NCBI RefSeq assembly: GCF_036373705.1
Contig: NC_089864.1
Coordinates: 2,102,501 to 2,166,500, forward strand
Length of the DNA stretch: 64,000 nt
From: Amia ocellicauda
Taxonomy: Eukaryota > Chordata > Actinopteri > Amiiformes > Amiidae
Direction of reading: 5' to 3'
Shown: positions 10,900 to 26,675 of the stretch, one piece after another
Layout: every line of letters begins with the position of its first letter
How positions within the stretch are numbered: the first letter of the stretch is position 1
The notes under the pieces: generated by a model
Told to the model about the DNA's origin: nothing
The model's input: only the letters and a program-made list of their open reading frames with translations
Database searches by the model: none
Position numbers and translations under genes: made by a program

Positions 10900-13260
10900 C
10901 TCTGTCGGCTGTTTCGTCGTATCTCACCTTGTGGGATATCATATCACATATGACCTTGGAGCATGTTGTCTGATCACTTGAGCAGGGGTGCTTTGGTCAG
11001 AAATCCTGACATTGTCTCCAGTGGTGAGTGTTGACAAGGATCGTGCTCAGTGTCTAAGGTCATCTGCTTGTTTGCTTTTCCCACGGTCCAAATTTCTCCA
11101 ACTTCTCTCTGTTGGGAATACGGGGATGAAGGAGCGTTGGCAAAATTGGAAGAGTCGTCCTCCGCTTCCGATCCATCAAAAGTTCACCTGGGCTGCATGC
11201 ATTTGCTAGTGGAGTGGAATGGTAAGCTAATAAAACTTGATAGGGATAATGCGTTTTCAAGAGCAGCTGTTTGATCGTTTGGACTGCCTTTTCCACCTCT
11301 CCATTTGCCTGTGGGTGTCGTGGGCTGCTAGTAAGGTGTTGAAATCCATATGCTTTTGCAAATGCACTGAAAGTAGAACAGCAGTATTGGGGTCTAATGT
11401 CTGATACAACGGTCTCTGGAATTCTGTGTCATGCAAACTGTGCTTTGAGGTGTTCCACAATAGCTGTTGAGGATGTAGATGATAACTTGTCAATCTCCAC
11501 GTAATGGGAGTAGTAATCAACTGTACGCAACTTTTTGCCATGGATAATCAGGAAACTCTGAGACTCGTAGAGGTTCTACTGGGGTCCTTCTGAGTTTTCT
11601 GCATGTATCACAGTGGTCAACTAAAATACCCAACTGGGTGCTGAGGCCAGGCCACCACACTGTTTGTTTGACCCTTTCCATGCACTTTACGATGCCTTGA
11701 TGCCCGTGATGGAGTCGGTCGAGAATTGTTGGTTGAAGAGAAGGACCTATCACCAGTTTGGTCCCATTGATAAGAAGGCCATCTAGGACAGTGAGAGTGT
11801 GTCTCTCAAGCCAAAAAGGTCTCAGTTCTTCTGTCCCTTTTGTATTTGGTGGCCATCCATTCTCACAGAATCACATTACTTGTTTGCAAATAGGATCTTC
11901 AAGCAGCTTCTCTCGGATTTGATCCAGTCTGCTTTGTGAAGCAGGAAGATTAGTACTGATGTGAGCAAGATAAATGTTAGTATCTTCCAAGAGAGCTGAG
12001 CCTGCATTGCTGACATTGTTTTGACATGGCATCCTGGACAATGTATCTGGTGTTGTAAAATCTTTGCCAGGTATGTGTGTGATGTCATGTGTCATGTCAA
12101 CTGGCTTGTGATCTGTCTCAAGCAGGAAATGTGTTGCCTATGAGTTAGCAACTAAATGGCTCACATGCCCAAACAAGTGCTAGGGTCTCTTTCTCTATTT
12201 GAGCATAGTGTTGTTCTGTGGTTATCTGTGCTCTTGAGGCATATGCTACCGGTTTCTTTTTTTTTTTTTGGTTTTGCATGAGGATGCCCCCTAGACCAAA
12301 GGATGAGGCATCAGCTGCAATCTTGATATCCTTGTTGGGATCGAAAAAGGTGGGTGTTGATACGAGCTCAGTTTTTAGTAATGAGAATGCATTCTACTCA
12401 TTGGTCATGCTCCTCTCTGGTAAATCCAAAGATAAGGATATCATCCATGTGGAAATGACACCTTTCAAACCTCCCAGAGTTTGACACATTCTCTTTTGAA
12501 AATGTTGTGGGGCAGAGGAAATTCCAAAAGGCTATCTCTTGAAACAGTATCAGCCAAATGGAGTGATAAATGTGGTCAACGTTTGAGATTCTTTTGAGAA
12601 TCTGCCCGAATCCAGAATTTGCATCAAATTTTGTGAATAATGAAGCACCTCCTAACATGCCTAGTGTGTGGTCAACAGAAGGCAAGATTAATTTCTCCCG
12701 ATGCACTGATTCATTTAATTTGGTGAGGTCTACACAATTTCACACTGTGTGGTCAGATTTAGGAATGATGACTATTCCAGCACACCAGTCTGTAGGTCCA
12801 TTATATTTTGTGATGACATCCAGCTTCTCCATTCTAGAGATCTCTTGTCTAACCTGTTAATTTAAAGGAAAAGGAATTCATATTGGAACAGTTAGTAAGA
12901 ATGGTTTTGCTCCTGGTTTCAGCTCCATGTGATATTGATCTTCAAGCTCCCCCAAGCCAGTGAAAAGATCTTTGCATTCTTCCTGTCATTTGCATTGCAT
13001 CAAATAATCTAGTTGAGCAAACAAGTTGAGTTTTTCAATTGCATGTCTGCCTAGTAGGGGTGTGAAGAGGTTCCACACAACATACACGTCCTCCTTCACT
13101 GTTGTTCCATTTGTAGTTATATAAGCAGTGAAGACTCCTTGAATATTTAAGGCATTCCTTCTAGGTCCCATCAACACTCTGTCTGTTTTCCTTAACAGAA
13201 GACGCTGTTTCTTTTCAAATGCAGTATACATAGATTCTGTGACATCTGCCACACTGTTTC
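10900..13260 (-). mobile_element. Ty3/gypsy retrotransposon pol remnant
   Basis: Minus-strand pieces appear in pol order. The protease-to-RT linker region is at 13252-12986. Reverse transcriptase is at 12706-12398, with LFTKFDANSGF and FHMDDILIFG, the latter being the active-site box in the form HMDD. The RNase H tail is at about 12095-11990 (THIPGKDFTTPDTLSRM). The integrase zinc-binding region is at 11753-11517 (HHGHQGIVKC, CDTCRK) and the integrase core end at 11296-11060 (VLLAYHSTPL). Each piece is in a different frame or ends in a stop, so it is inactive. No LTRs or gag were recognised. The outer limits are approximate. Confidence 0.8.
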
Positions 13261-13469
13261 CATTTTAAATTGCATCTTGTCTTCATTCAGCATAACTGTC
13301 ATGCACCAGCCCTTTATTTTAGCATCCGGGGGTCCAATGAAAATGTTCTCTTCCTTAGAACTTTGCTGCAAAAACTATTTTTCTTTTGTGGTTTGTGAGA
13401 GATGCTGCCATGCTTACACTGCAAGGTCAAAGGTACTGCAAGAAAGAAAGAAAAAAATAAAACAATATA

Positions 13470-14690
13470 CACTCACCTAAAGGATTATTAGGAACACCTG
13501 TTCAATTTCTCATTAATGCAATTATCTAACCAACCAATCACATGGCAGTTGCTTCAATGCATTTAGGGGTGTGGTCCTGGTCAAGACAATCTCCTGAACT
13601 CCAAACTGAATGTCTGAATGGGAAAGAAAGGTGATTTAAGCAATTTTGAGCGTGGCATGGTTGTTGGTGCCAGACGGGCCGGTCTGAGTATTTCACAATC
13701 TGCTCAGTTACTGGGATTTTCACGCACAACCATTTCTAGGGTTTACAAAGAATGGTGTGAAAAGGGAAAAACATCCAGTATGCGGCAGTCCTGTGGGCGA
13801 AAATGCCTTGTTGATGCTAGAGGTCAGAGGAGAATGGGCCGACTGATTCAAGCTGATAGAAGAGCAACTTTGACTGAAATAACCACTCGTTACAACCGAG
13901 GTATGCAGCAAAGCATTTGTGAAGCCACAACACGTACAACCTTGAGGCGGATGGGCTACAACAGCAGAAGACCCCACCGGGTACCACTCATCTCCACTAC
14001 AAATAGGAAAAAGAGGCTACAATTTGCACAAGCTCACCAAAATTGGACAGTTGAAGACTGGAAAAATGTTGCCTGGTCTGATGAGTCTCGATTTCTGTTG
14101 AGACATTCAGATGGTAGAGTCAGAATTTGGTGTAAACAGAATGAGAACAAGGATCCATCATGCCTTGTTACCACTGTGCAGGCTGGTGGTGGTGGTGTAA
14201 TGGTGTGGGGGATGTTTTCTTGGCACACTTTAGGCCCCTTAGTGCCAATTGGGCATCGTTTAAATGCCACGGCCTACCTGAGCATTGTTTCTGACCATGT
14301 CCATCCCTTTATGACCACCATGTACCCATCCTCTGATGGCTACTTCCAGCAGGATAATGCACCATGTCATAAAGGTCGAATCATTTCAAATTGGTTTCTT
14401 GAACATGACAATGAGTTCACTGTACTAAACTGGCCCCCAGAGTCACCAGATCTCAACCCAATAGAGCATCTTTGGGATGTGGTGGAACGGGAGCTTCGTG
14501 CCCTGGATGTGCATCCCACAAATCTCCATCAACTGCAAGATGCTATCCTATCAATATGGGCCAACATTTCTAAAGAATGCTTTCAGCACCTTGTTGAATC
14601 AATGCCATGTAGAATTAAGGCAGTTCTGAAGGCGAAAGGGGGTCAAACACAGTATTAGTATGGTGTTCCTAATAATCCTTTAGGTGAGTG
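13470..14690 (+). mobile_element. Tc1/mariner transposon, DD36E type, copy 1 (intact)
   Basis: A 1,221-bp element bounded by inverted ends CACTCACCTAAAGGATTATT and its complement, with TA on both sides (13468-13469 and 14691-14692). The ends and the single intact transposase gene make it a candidate autonomous element. A second copy of exactly the same length lies at 27977-29197, with about eight base differences counted by eye. The high identity implies recent spread. Confidence 0.92.
13618..14658 (+). CDS. Tc1/mariner transposase (DD36E), intact
   Basis: A 346-residue transposase that would bind the terminal repeats and carry out cut-and-paste transposition into TA. Residues 12-60 form the first helix-turn-helix, followed by a second DNA-binding helix set and a basic linker (RRPHRVP). 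The catalytic triad is D155 in AWSDESRF, D246 in FQQDNAPCH and E283 in NPIEHLWD. I count 36 residues between D246 and E283. This spacing fits the DD36E (Incomer) group rather than DD34E Tc1 or mariner. A glycine-rich box (GGGGVMVWGMF) is present. The ATG at 13618 gives the usual family length and the stop lies 32 bases before the right end. All key residues are intact. Confidence 0.9.
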   Translation: MGKKGDLSNFERGMVVGARRAGLSISQSAQLLGFSRTTISRVYKEWCEKGKTSSMRQSCGRKCLVDARGQRRMGRLIQADRRATLTEITTRYNRGMQQSICEATTRTTLRRMGYNSRRPHRVPLISTTNRKKRLQFAQAHQNWTVEDWKNVAWSDESRFLLRHSDGRVRIWCKQNENKDPSCLVTTVQAGGGGVMVWGMFSWHTLGPLVPIGHRLNATAYLSIVSDHVHPFMTTMYPSSDGYFQQDNAPCHKGRIISNWFLEHDNEFTVLNWPPESPDLNPIEHLWDVVERELRALDVHPTNLHQLQDAILSIWANISKECFQHLVESMPCRIKAVLKAKGGQTQY

Positions 14691-14692
14691 TA

Positions 14693-15281
14693 TACAGTTC
14701 ATTTTCCATTCCTACAGATTTTATGTTTTGTTTAAATCAGGGAACATCTTGATATCTGATAAAAGCTGATTGTTATAAACCAGTCACAGCAAGTCAAAAC
14801 CTCAGACAGTGGGACCTCATTTAAAACATGTAACCACATCCTCAATTCTCAGAATCAGTGAGCGGAGAACTACATGTCACAGTAAGTAACTGTGGTTATA
14901 TCTCTATATCTATGGAACTTTCCATACTTTGAGCACCGATACAGAACACTGAGAACACACACACCTGCCCAATCCCCCCACCCCTCTCTCCCAAATACAA
15001 CATAACAGCTGCAGTTTCAAAAAGGACCCTGTTTTTATGATGGTTGTCTATATTTGTCTGAAGTTGTCGGTCTGTGTTTGATATTGACTGCACAGCATGG
15101 TGCTGAGTTTGGACACTCCTGTGCAGACTCCCCTTGCCTCGGTGGATATTCTGTGAAGTTTAATCCTGGTCCTAAGAGACACAGTCCAGTCCAGCAGGGT
15201 TTACAGAAGGAGAAAGAGAGAGAGAGATAGTGAGACAAGAAGGCAGACAATTGGTTTCACCACAGCTCAATCAATCATAGC
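14693..15281. other. no gene seen
   Basis: Flank of the Tc1 insertion. No exon or repeat family could be named. Confidence 0.4.
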
Positions 15282-15486
15282 AAAGGGGGTGATTACTTAT
15301 GCATTCAAGTATTTTCTGTTTTGTATTTGTAATTAATTTAGAACAATTTGCAGATTCAATTTTTCACTTTGACATTATGGACATTTTCTGTGTTGATCAG
15401 TGGCAAAAATCCATTCTGAGTTCATGTTGTAACACAATGAAATGTGGAAAAGTCCAAGGGGGGTAACTACTTTTGAGAGCCATTGT
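15282..15486 (+). mobile_element. Tc1-type terminal remnant
   Basis: Begins 'gggggtgattacttatgc' and ends 'ggggggtaactacttttg', the paired internal and end sequences of a Tc1 subfamily common in fish. No transposase is present. Confidence 0.55.
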
Positions 15487-16386
15487 GCCAGAGAGTTAAA
15501 GGAATAAGGAATTATTTCAAGTCTTTGGTACACAAGTACTTTTGAAACACTTCCTCTGTCGCTCTCTATTGTCTGCGGAGCTGGATGTCATCAGCGTCAC
15601 TGCCGTGAGAAGCGGCGTGGTTTGATGATTGGAGTCAGGGTCGGCTCTGGCACTTTTGCGTGGTCCACACCACACCCTGAAAGCAGTAAACATCAGTAGT
15701 TTTATGCATGATATAGAATATTTTACTATTTAAAAAATATGTTTAAGTAACTGTCATGATTTAATACTAATGTACAGGTGTTGTTGAATTTTAATTGGTT
15801 CATATATAGTCGTTGTTATATTGCTTACAGATATTCCATAGGTTCTGTGACGTTGCTACTACACAGTGTGATGTTCAGTTGGCGTGAGGTATTTGTGATG
15901 AAGGTCCTCTTGTATTCCATGTAACCATGCAAAGTATTCTTTGTTAGTTTATTTTATGTAAAGTTTAGCACCAGCTATCTTATGATATTCAAATCAAATT
16001 GAGTCACAGTAGTAATCTAACAGGGTTAAGAGAAGTACTGCTGTAATATTCTGAGGTAAACCTTAGTTAAAACTCCTACAGTAATTTCTGTTGTACTTTG
16101 TACATGATTATCACATGATTATCACAATTAAGTCAGTGTGAGGAGCTCTGGGAAAGGATGTGCGTTACTGTCCAAGTCTCTATAAATGTAGAACTGACCT
16201 AGTTTAGCCTGGTGAACAAAATATTACTCACCCCCCGCATGTTCTAATTCTTGTTTTTGTTTAAAGTGATTCTGCTGATTGAATTACTGGCCTAAATGCA
16301 GGATGTGTTTGTGATTTTCTAAGTTACGTTTCAACATTTTAGTAACATCACTTGGTATCCGTTCTACTGAATACAGTGAAATAGGG
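15487..16386. other. no gene; upstream of V-set receptor
   Basis: AT-rich flank holding the presumed promoter of the V-set gene. No TATA box or defined regulatory site could be assigned with confidence. Confidence 0.4.
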
Positions 16387-19300
16387 ATGGAAAGCAGTGT
16401 GTTGGTCATTCTAATACCCGACTGTGCAGCTTCTGACCCGATGGACAGGAGGCCTCAGACCCAGAGACCCGGACTCTCCACAGCAGTGATGCAGTCTCTG
16501 TACAGCGGGGTTGCGCTTCTGCTGCTCACCTGTGAGTCACATTTAAGTATTTATTCATTAGTTTATTTATTTAGCTGTATTTATTTATGTTTATTATTCT
16601 GCCTCTTTCACTACCACCCATCCTCGCTGTGTTATTAATTATGAAACAGAAATGTGCAAATACAATCACTATATAGCCTATATATTCCATTGAAATACAA
16701 TTCTGCAGCTTTTACTGATATTTTACTGATTTACTGATTTTAATATACAGACAGGTTTGTCATTGCTTGACTCATGCCACTGATAACTTTAGAAAAGAAA
16801 ATAAACAAAAAACTCGGTTTGAGAACATGGAAGTGAAATGGGAAAGGTTGACTTCTTTACAGAGAGAACGAGAGAGAGAGGACTGAGTTAAGATTTTTAA
16901 ATATTTTATATTTTTGGCTTGAAAAATAGTATTATTTTAAATGTATATAAGAATCAATGTAAGAAACATGACGAATTTCATATATTATTATTATCATTAT
17001 TATTATGAATGCAACAATTTGCAGAATGATTGTCTTTAAATCGCTTGGATGTTTGGTGAAACATTTTGCTTTCCTATTGCTATATTTTTAATGTATTTTT
17101 AAGTAGCCTAGTATAAATATGGCCTTTAAATTGTGCAGAAAAAAAATGTACGTAATGAGTCCGTGACATGTATAAAAACTATTTTCTGAAAGTTCATGAC
17201 AATTTAAAAAATAAACAAATTGTGTACTATTTTCAGTTTTTTTTAATATATATATATATATTGGATAAATGTATATTATAAACATATCATATATATTTTT
17301 ATATTCTAAAAAAAATGTAATCTCTGTTTTTTCACTATACTTGTACTGAAATAATGACCCAGCTAACACACAACGTTGCCGCAACATAAATTATGTTACA
17401 ACTTTGTGGCAACATTGTATGTTAGCAGGGGAGCTACGGAGCAGTGAAGTGTGAGAACTATCTTCTGAGAAATAAAACCGTCTGCAGCTGAACCACAGCG
17501 CCGGGGAGCACACTGCAGATGGGCTGCAAATGGGACACAGTGTTTAGTAAAGCTGTGTCCCATTTGCAGTTTCCTCCCCCACCACTGTGGTCCAGCCTGA
17601 TTGTGAGCCTTCAGCTGCCACCCCTGCCTCCGGAGGATCCAGCTAGCCTCTTCCCCTGGTGCCGCTGGCGATCCTGCCCCTAGCACCGGTGGACTGCTGT
17701 GGCCGCTGTGAGGTGTACAGCCACAACTGGGCAGGATGGCCCAACAACCAGCCAGAACAAGAAGGGGGGAGGTGGGACGCCTGGGAACTACAACACCACC
17801 CGGGGTCCATCGAAGAGACTGCCCTCATGGTGCTGCAGTACCTGGCAGAGGATATTCTAGTGGTGCCATCCCCAGAGCCAGAGTGGGAAGCGCTGGAGTT
17901 GCCGTCCTGAGAGCCAGATGGGGTGGAGCTGCTGGAACAGTCCCTAGGGCTTCTCACATCCGACAGGGAGGAGCTGGAGGCTCTGGAGGTGTAACAGGTT
18001 GCCCCGGCTGGAGCTGTCAGAGTCCCCAGCAACCAAGGAGGACGTCCTGCCGTTCCCGCCTCTGCCTTCTGAGGCGGAACTCCTGCTGCTCCTGCCACCT
18101 GAGGGAGGTGGCCTTCCTGAGCCCAAGAGGTCGCCCGGGGACGACACACATTGGTTGTCGTTGTCAATGCCAGAGTGTATGACCCTGGGGGAGGAGGTGG
18201 CATTCAGCCCTCCAGGCCTCCCCTCAGCTTTGTGTGGAGGTATGTGGCAGGGAGGGGGTTCATTATCTCTCCCTGCCTGCTCATGAACTGCAGGTGGTTG
18301 GGGTGATTTGACCTTAATTGATCAATCAACCCCAGCCACCTGCTAAATAAGGAGGCCTCAGCCTCCCAGAGGTTTTGGAGAATTGGAGTTTCTGTGCTGG
18401 AAATAAAGTGGTGTTTTGTGTGCTTCCTGTTTTGTTTGTTTTCGTGTAAGACTAGGTCCATCCTGGTATGAGTCTTTTGGTTTGTTTTTTTTGGTTGACC
18501 CTCGTGCCCATTTGATTTGCATATTTTGTTAATAAAAGTCTTGTATTTTTGTTACCTGCGGTCTTGCTGAGCCTCCATTCCTGGCCACCACAAAGTTATT
18601 CAGAGTGAACACCTTTATCCTATGGTGAAACATTTCTCTCCTGATGGGAGTGTCTCTTCCAGGATGACAATGCCCCATCCACAGGGCACGAGGGTCACTG
18701 AATGGTGTGATGAGTATGACAATGATGTGAATCATATGCTATGGCCTTCACAATCACCAGATCTCAACCCAATTGAACACCTATGGGAGATTGTGGACTG
18801 ACGTGTTAGACAGCGCTCTCCACCACCATCATCAAAACCCCAAATGAGGGAATATCTTTTGGAAGAATGGTGTTCATCCCTCCAGTAGAGTCCAGAGACT
18901 CGTAGAATCTGTGCCAAGAGCATTGACGCTGTTCTGGTGGCTTGTGGTACTGAACACCTCACTGAGACATTTTATGTTGGATTTTACCTTCATTTAAATC
19001 ACCCATCTATATGTGTATATATGTAGATTTGTCTACTATATAGTTTGGTAGTGACTTTATTTTTAAGTTAAATGCATAAATAAGCAAATGGTTTGTTTTT
19101 TCTAAGGGTCAGATGGCTATGAGATGAAATTAAGAATATAGGGGAATCAGTCATTTATTTCCATGTGTCACATAATTAAATGTATGATCTGTAATTAATA
19201 AATACATTACTTTCTCTTCCCCTCAGCCAGCCTGGCCCAGGTGTGCGGCACAGCGCCGGTGGAGAGGGAGGTCCGGCCCGGGGAGAGCGTCACCCTGCCC

Positions 19301-20753
19301 TGCGACATCACACACCATCACGAAACCCTGTGGTTCGGACAGCGGCGCGAAGAAACACCGTTTCTGGTCATTTCGAGTCAGATTAAACATCTGAACATGA
19401 CTGTAACTTACGGCGAGTCTAATGTGACCACGGAGCTGAACTCGTCCTCTCACTCGTTCAGTCTGCGGATCGGGAGCGTCACGGAGGCGGACCTGGCGCT
19501 GTACTACTGCGCGGAGAGGCAGCGCGGAGTCCTCAGATTCAGCACAGGAGTCCGGCTCGTCTATCCGCACAGCCGGGAGGACCATTGCAGCTGTGAAGGT
19601 GATGAACACATGGGAGAGGATAAGGGGTGTCCTGTGAGAGAGATTAACATATTTATTTATTTATTTATTTATTTATTGAATGTTGAATTAATTAATTAAT
19701 CTTATTGTGCATTGGTCAAGTTGTTCAACAGCCATTGATTGTCCAGAATCTCCTGTACAGTTATATTACATCCAACCCAGCTCTCTCTACAGGGTTAATT
19801 CATTGATATATGTAAATGCGTATGATGCATGCATGTGTGTATGTATACATAATAAATATACACATACATACTATTTATTAATGTAGTTATTTATTTATGT
19901 ATTCAGGGATATGCCGAAATAACACCACCTGTGTCTCCCAGACTCCCCTGTGCTCAGTGTGCTGGGGGCTGCTGGGCTGCGTCCTTCCGCTGTGTGTCCT
20001 GCTGTCCTCTGTCTGTGTCTACTGCCTCTGCAGGACAGGTCAGTGCTCCCACCCTGCTGCACCGACAACAGCACTCCTCCTCAACACGCCTGCCATGCTC
20101 ACATATTTATACAAACAGCACTAAGCATGGTGCCTTAATATTGCAATGGTAAAACTGGCAAAAATACTGCAGTTCAGTTCCTTATATTTAGTTTTTCCCC
20201 TAGATATAATTGTGGCAGAAAAAAACACGTTTTTAAATTTAGAAATAAAGTATTATTTTAGACTTATTTGATGCATAAAGTATTTTCATCTTATTTCCAT
20301 GCACGCATATAGTTTCCCAGGCAGCAGTGATATCTGCAGTTGTGTAATGCTCCCTGTTTAACACCAGGTGGGAAAGAGTCTGATGGTGCCCAGAAGAGAG
20401 AGAAGAGGAGGCATGACAGTGAGCAGGTACCCTTCCTCTCTGAGTCAGCCAAACTGTTATCGCTTTATATGTGATTCTATCTGCACTTCTGTCTGTGCGA
20501 GAGAACACACGAGAGAAGATTGTAGGCTTGTGAACCTGGGCACAACCCTGGCAGATAGAAAGATGTGTAGAACCAGTGTTGTTTGAAAGTATTCACTCCT
20601 CTTCCACCTTCTCCTCTCTCTCTGAGTCAGGACATGGATGGAGCTGTGAGCTATGCTATGTTGGAGATCCACCCCGCACTCCCCAGGCACCCCAAGAAGG
20701 GGAGCACACCTGATCAGGACTCCAGTATTTACGCCAAGGTCAGGCGTCCGTGA
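16387..20753 (+). CDS. V-set immunoglobulin receptor with two ITIM-like motifs
   Basis: Five exons join in frame: 16387-16531, 19227-19598, 19907-20038, 20368-20426 and 20631-20753, predicting 276 residues. Exon 1 holds the leader. Met35 ([13 protein letters not shown]) starts the best signal peptide, and Met1 and Met19 are alternatives. Exon 2 is one V-set domain with [22 protein letters not shown] and a J-like end FSTGVRLVY. Exon 3 gives a Cys-rich stalk and a membrane helix ([20 protein letters not shown]). Exons 4-5 form a basic tail with VSYAML and SIYAKV, both fitting the ITIM consensus, so an inhibitory receptor recruiting SH2 phosphatases is inferred. Exons 1-3 end in phase 1, as usual for Ig receptors. 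It resembles NITR- or CD300-like fish receptors, but the exact family is not settled. Intron 1 (2.7 kb) is full of repeats. Confidence 0.8.
17362..17426. repeat. small palindromic repeat (MITE-like)
   Basis: Imperfect inverted repeat with ends 'gctaacacacaacgttgcc' and the near-complement 'ggcaacattgtatgttagc'. It lies in intron 1 of the V-set gene. Confidence 0.45.
17524..17569. repeat. perfect 17-bp hairpin
   Basis: Stem CTGCAAATGGGACACAG, a 12-base loop, then the exact complement. It sits at the left edge of a GC-rich repeat block inside intron 1. Confidence 0.7.
17570..18592 (+). repeat. GC-rich repeat with eroded Pro/Glu-rich ORF
   Basis: GC content jumps relative to the AT-rich intron around it. 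The plus-strand reading 17659-17910 ([25 protein letters not shown]) and later pieces with [10 protein letters not shown] resemble acidic, proline-rich stretches seen in low-copy repeat proteins of fish. The 3' part carries AATAAA-type signals ('gctggaaataaagtgg' and 'taataaaagtcttg'), as a retroposed transcript would. Stops interrupt the reading. The class is not recognised. Confidence 0.35.
18593..18990 (+). mobile_element. Tc1 transposase C-terminal remnant
   Basis: Reading across frames gives [11 protein letters not shown] (second catalytic Asp region) and [20 protein letters not shown] (third catalytic residue region), then the C-terminal tail. A frameshift lies between the two blocks and a stop follows the second. 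No terminal repeats are recognised. Confidence 0.75.
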
Positions 20754-21738
20754 AGGAACCCCAGTGCTCCGGGTTCCTCAGTTGCGTTCTTCCAATCTGA
20801 GCAATTTAACTGCTTTAATGAATAACATGAACCCCTGGACTGAAACCATCTGAAACTCGCCCCCAAGAGCTCAACTGTCTGCCTGCTTAATCATTCAAAT
20901 ATTTCTCTCTTCAATCTTTTGGAAAAGGCACATTAGAAGCACACACTCACATCAGCATAAACACACATGGAAACAACCGCACAGATAAACACACTTACAG
21001 GCAGACAGGCTGACCACCACAGATATCATCATATAGGTTGTATAAGTTGTGTAGACTTAACAACTGGACTGTCCCACAAGAACTACCTGCTGGAAATGTC
21101 AGATTTATTTAATAGGGTAACTTCTATAAAAACAAAAACAAAAAACAAATCCTGCTGTCTTGGGGAACTCAATGGTTCTACTATACTGTTTAATAGTATC
21201 TCTATATCTGTACTATATTTGTGTTGCATATTCAGTGCAGGATATTTATGCACAGATTATTATTATTATAATTTAAAATCTGAGTATCTGTACCAGTGTG
21301 CTCTGTCACTGTGGTCTGCGGTTCAGTTTCCTGTTGAGAGATAGGGCCAGTGCTTTCTGTGACACACCGAGCCGGGCGCAGTCAACGGCCTGATCGCTGA
21401 AGCCAGCTCTGGCGTACGCTTGTGAAAAGTCAGAGGCCGTGTGGTTTTGTGTACAGCATTTTCAAATATAAGGACATAAATAACAACCCACAGATATTTC
21501 AATAGCGACAAGCAGTGGGCAGGAAGATGTATTTTTAACTGGGTTGAAGAGTAAACTAATTCTATTCACTGAAACACAAACACACCATTAACACTCACAC
21601 ACACAGGCAGGACCTCATTCACATTAATACACACACATTAACACACATACAGAAACACCCACACAGACAAGTGGGCACTCAGACCAACAGATATACAAAT
21701 ATACAAAGGTTGTAGTTTCATTGCATGCATTGGAAACC

Positions 21739-21770
<32 letters not shown>

Positions 21771-22208
21771 TTTGAACAACTAAGCAGAGATGAAGGACAG
21801 CACCACCATCAGGACTTGTGTGGAACTACATCACTCCAACACAACTGGAATAAACTGAAATATTACTACTTACAATAAGAAGTAAAAGAGGTATACTTAA
21901 GCATAATATAAGAGCAATTGAGGTAAATTAAAGTGTACTCATCATGTACCAAATTGTGCTTCTTTTTGATAAGAGAATGCACAGTGCTAATAATCTTACT
22001 CTGCTGGTGTAGATGTCTCTGTGTTCCTTGTTTATGAATTAAACCTCTGGATTGAATCTCCTGCCTTGACACCTCTGGTCTACACAGACAGCACAACCAC
22101 ACCATCACATCAATACAGTTTATTGGATCAGATACTGGTTACTGTCGCCATTAGACACTCTTCACACACAGTAACACACACACACTGTATCTACTGCGTT
22201 CTACTCGA
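20754..22208. other. no gene; intergenic with simple repeats
   Basis: Contains the 3' flank of the V-set gene, CA-rich stretches around 21580-21670 and an (AAT)n run at about 21741-21770. No exon is supportable. Confidence 0.45.
22119..22124 (-). terminator. possible poly(A) signal, tektin-like gene
   Basis: AATAAA on the minus strand, about 800 bases past the stop codon. A closer ATTAAA lies at 22704-22709 and may be used instead. Confidence 0.3.
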
Positions 22209-22528
22209 ATACTGCGTTCACACGGGCCCCTTCTATGAGGGCTCTGTTCTGATAGGGCAGTGTAAACACTACAGGCGGACCAAAGCCGACCTAAAAGCGG
22301 CCTGCTTAAGAGGTGGCCCCGAGACGGCTCAGGTCTGTCCCAACTGCAGCGTAAACACAATCGGCCTTACGCACAAATTGAGCGTCTCCAAGCGACGCCC
22401 CTTTCACTTGAGCGTCATTTTCAGTAACTCCAACAAGCAGAACGTCAAATCTATTACATGTGAAACGAATCTTGCTGGCAGTCGGACCAAAGCTGCTTAG
22501 GCTTGAGCCTGCAGTGTAAACGCAGTAT
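22209..22528. mobile_element. MITE with inverted ends
   Basis: Ends ATACTGCGTTCACAC and, at the right, the complement of ATACTGCGTTTACAC, about 320 bp apart, with no coding capacity. A clear target duplication was not found, so the superfamily is open. Confidence 0.55.
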
Positions 22529-22920
22529 AAAGGAGCAGATCGGTAGTCGAACCGCACTCTTAAAATCTGTAAAAGCCAGGCGCTGTCATTGCTCAAACTG
22601 GAGAACTCCATTGTAATCGGTCCAGAACTGTGAGTTAGTACAGGAGGAGTCGAGAGCATCGTCACACTAGATTAGAAACAGTGTCAGAGGGCGATTCATT
22701 GTCTTTAATAACAGCTGATCAACACAGGAACTCATCCATGTCTTCCCAGAGTCTGCTGATTCAGCCCTGGAGAGAAATCTGAGGATTACAGCTGATCGAG
22801 CACCGATTTTTGTAGAGTTGCAGTCCAAAGTTTGCACCCCCCCCCACACACACACACAAAGCAAACAAGAAAGTTAGAATGAACTAAAAAGAAGAAGATC
22901 TGTCTGTCTGTCTGTCCCAG

Positions 22921-26181
<3,261 letters not shown>

Positions 26182-26675
26182 CCTGTCAACACATGAAAGT
26201 GTTGGATTAATTCTAAAACCATTATATATAGGCTATATATACTGCCTGGCAGTGGTCTACTATAATACATACATCATAAGATGTGTGAACATCATTTACT
26301 TTATACACAGGTGTCTCCCGTCGAGTCAAATATACAGTTATTTCTTTATCTGCAGCATTGTGGTGTGTATATTTAAATGAGTGCATGTTTTCACAGGTGT
26401 ATGAGCAGGAGCAGCACTAGCAGAAGTAATAGTATTGGTATTAAACAATGCATGTCGATTGTCTAATAATATGGTGACAAAAGAGAGGAAATAGACAAAA
26501 TATTCAAATAAAAAACACGTTTGAAAGTGCATCCACCAAATTCTTAATTGGTCAATAATTGTCGCTCGTTGTCTGCGGCTGTGTAAGTGTAACTAACAGC
26601 TCGTAATGAATCTACAGGCGCCTGCAGGACGGTAGTAATGAAACACCGGTGTGTGGGCTGCTGTTGAAATCTCAC

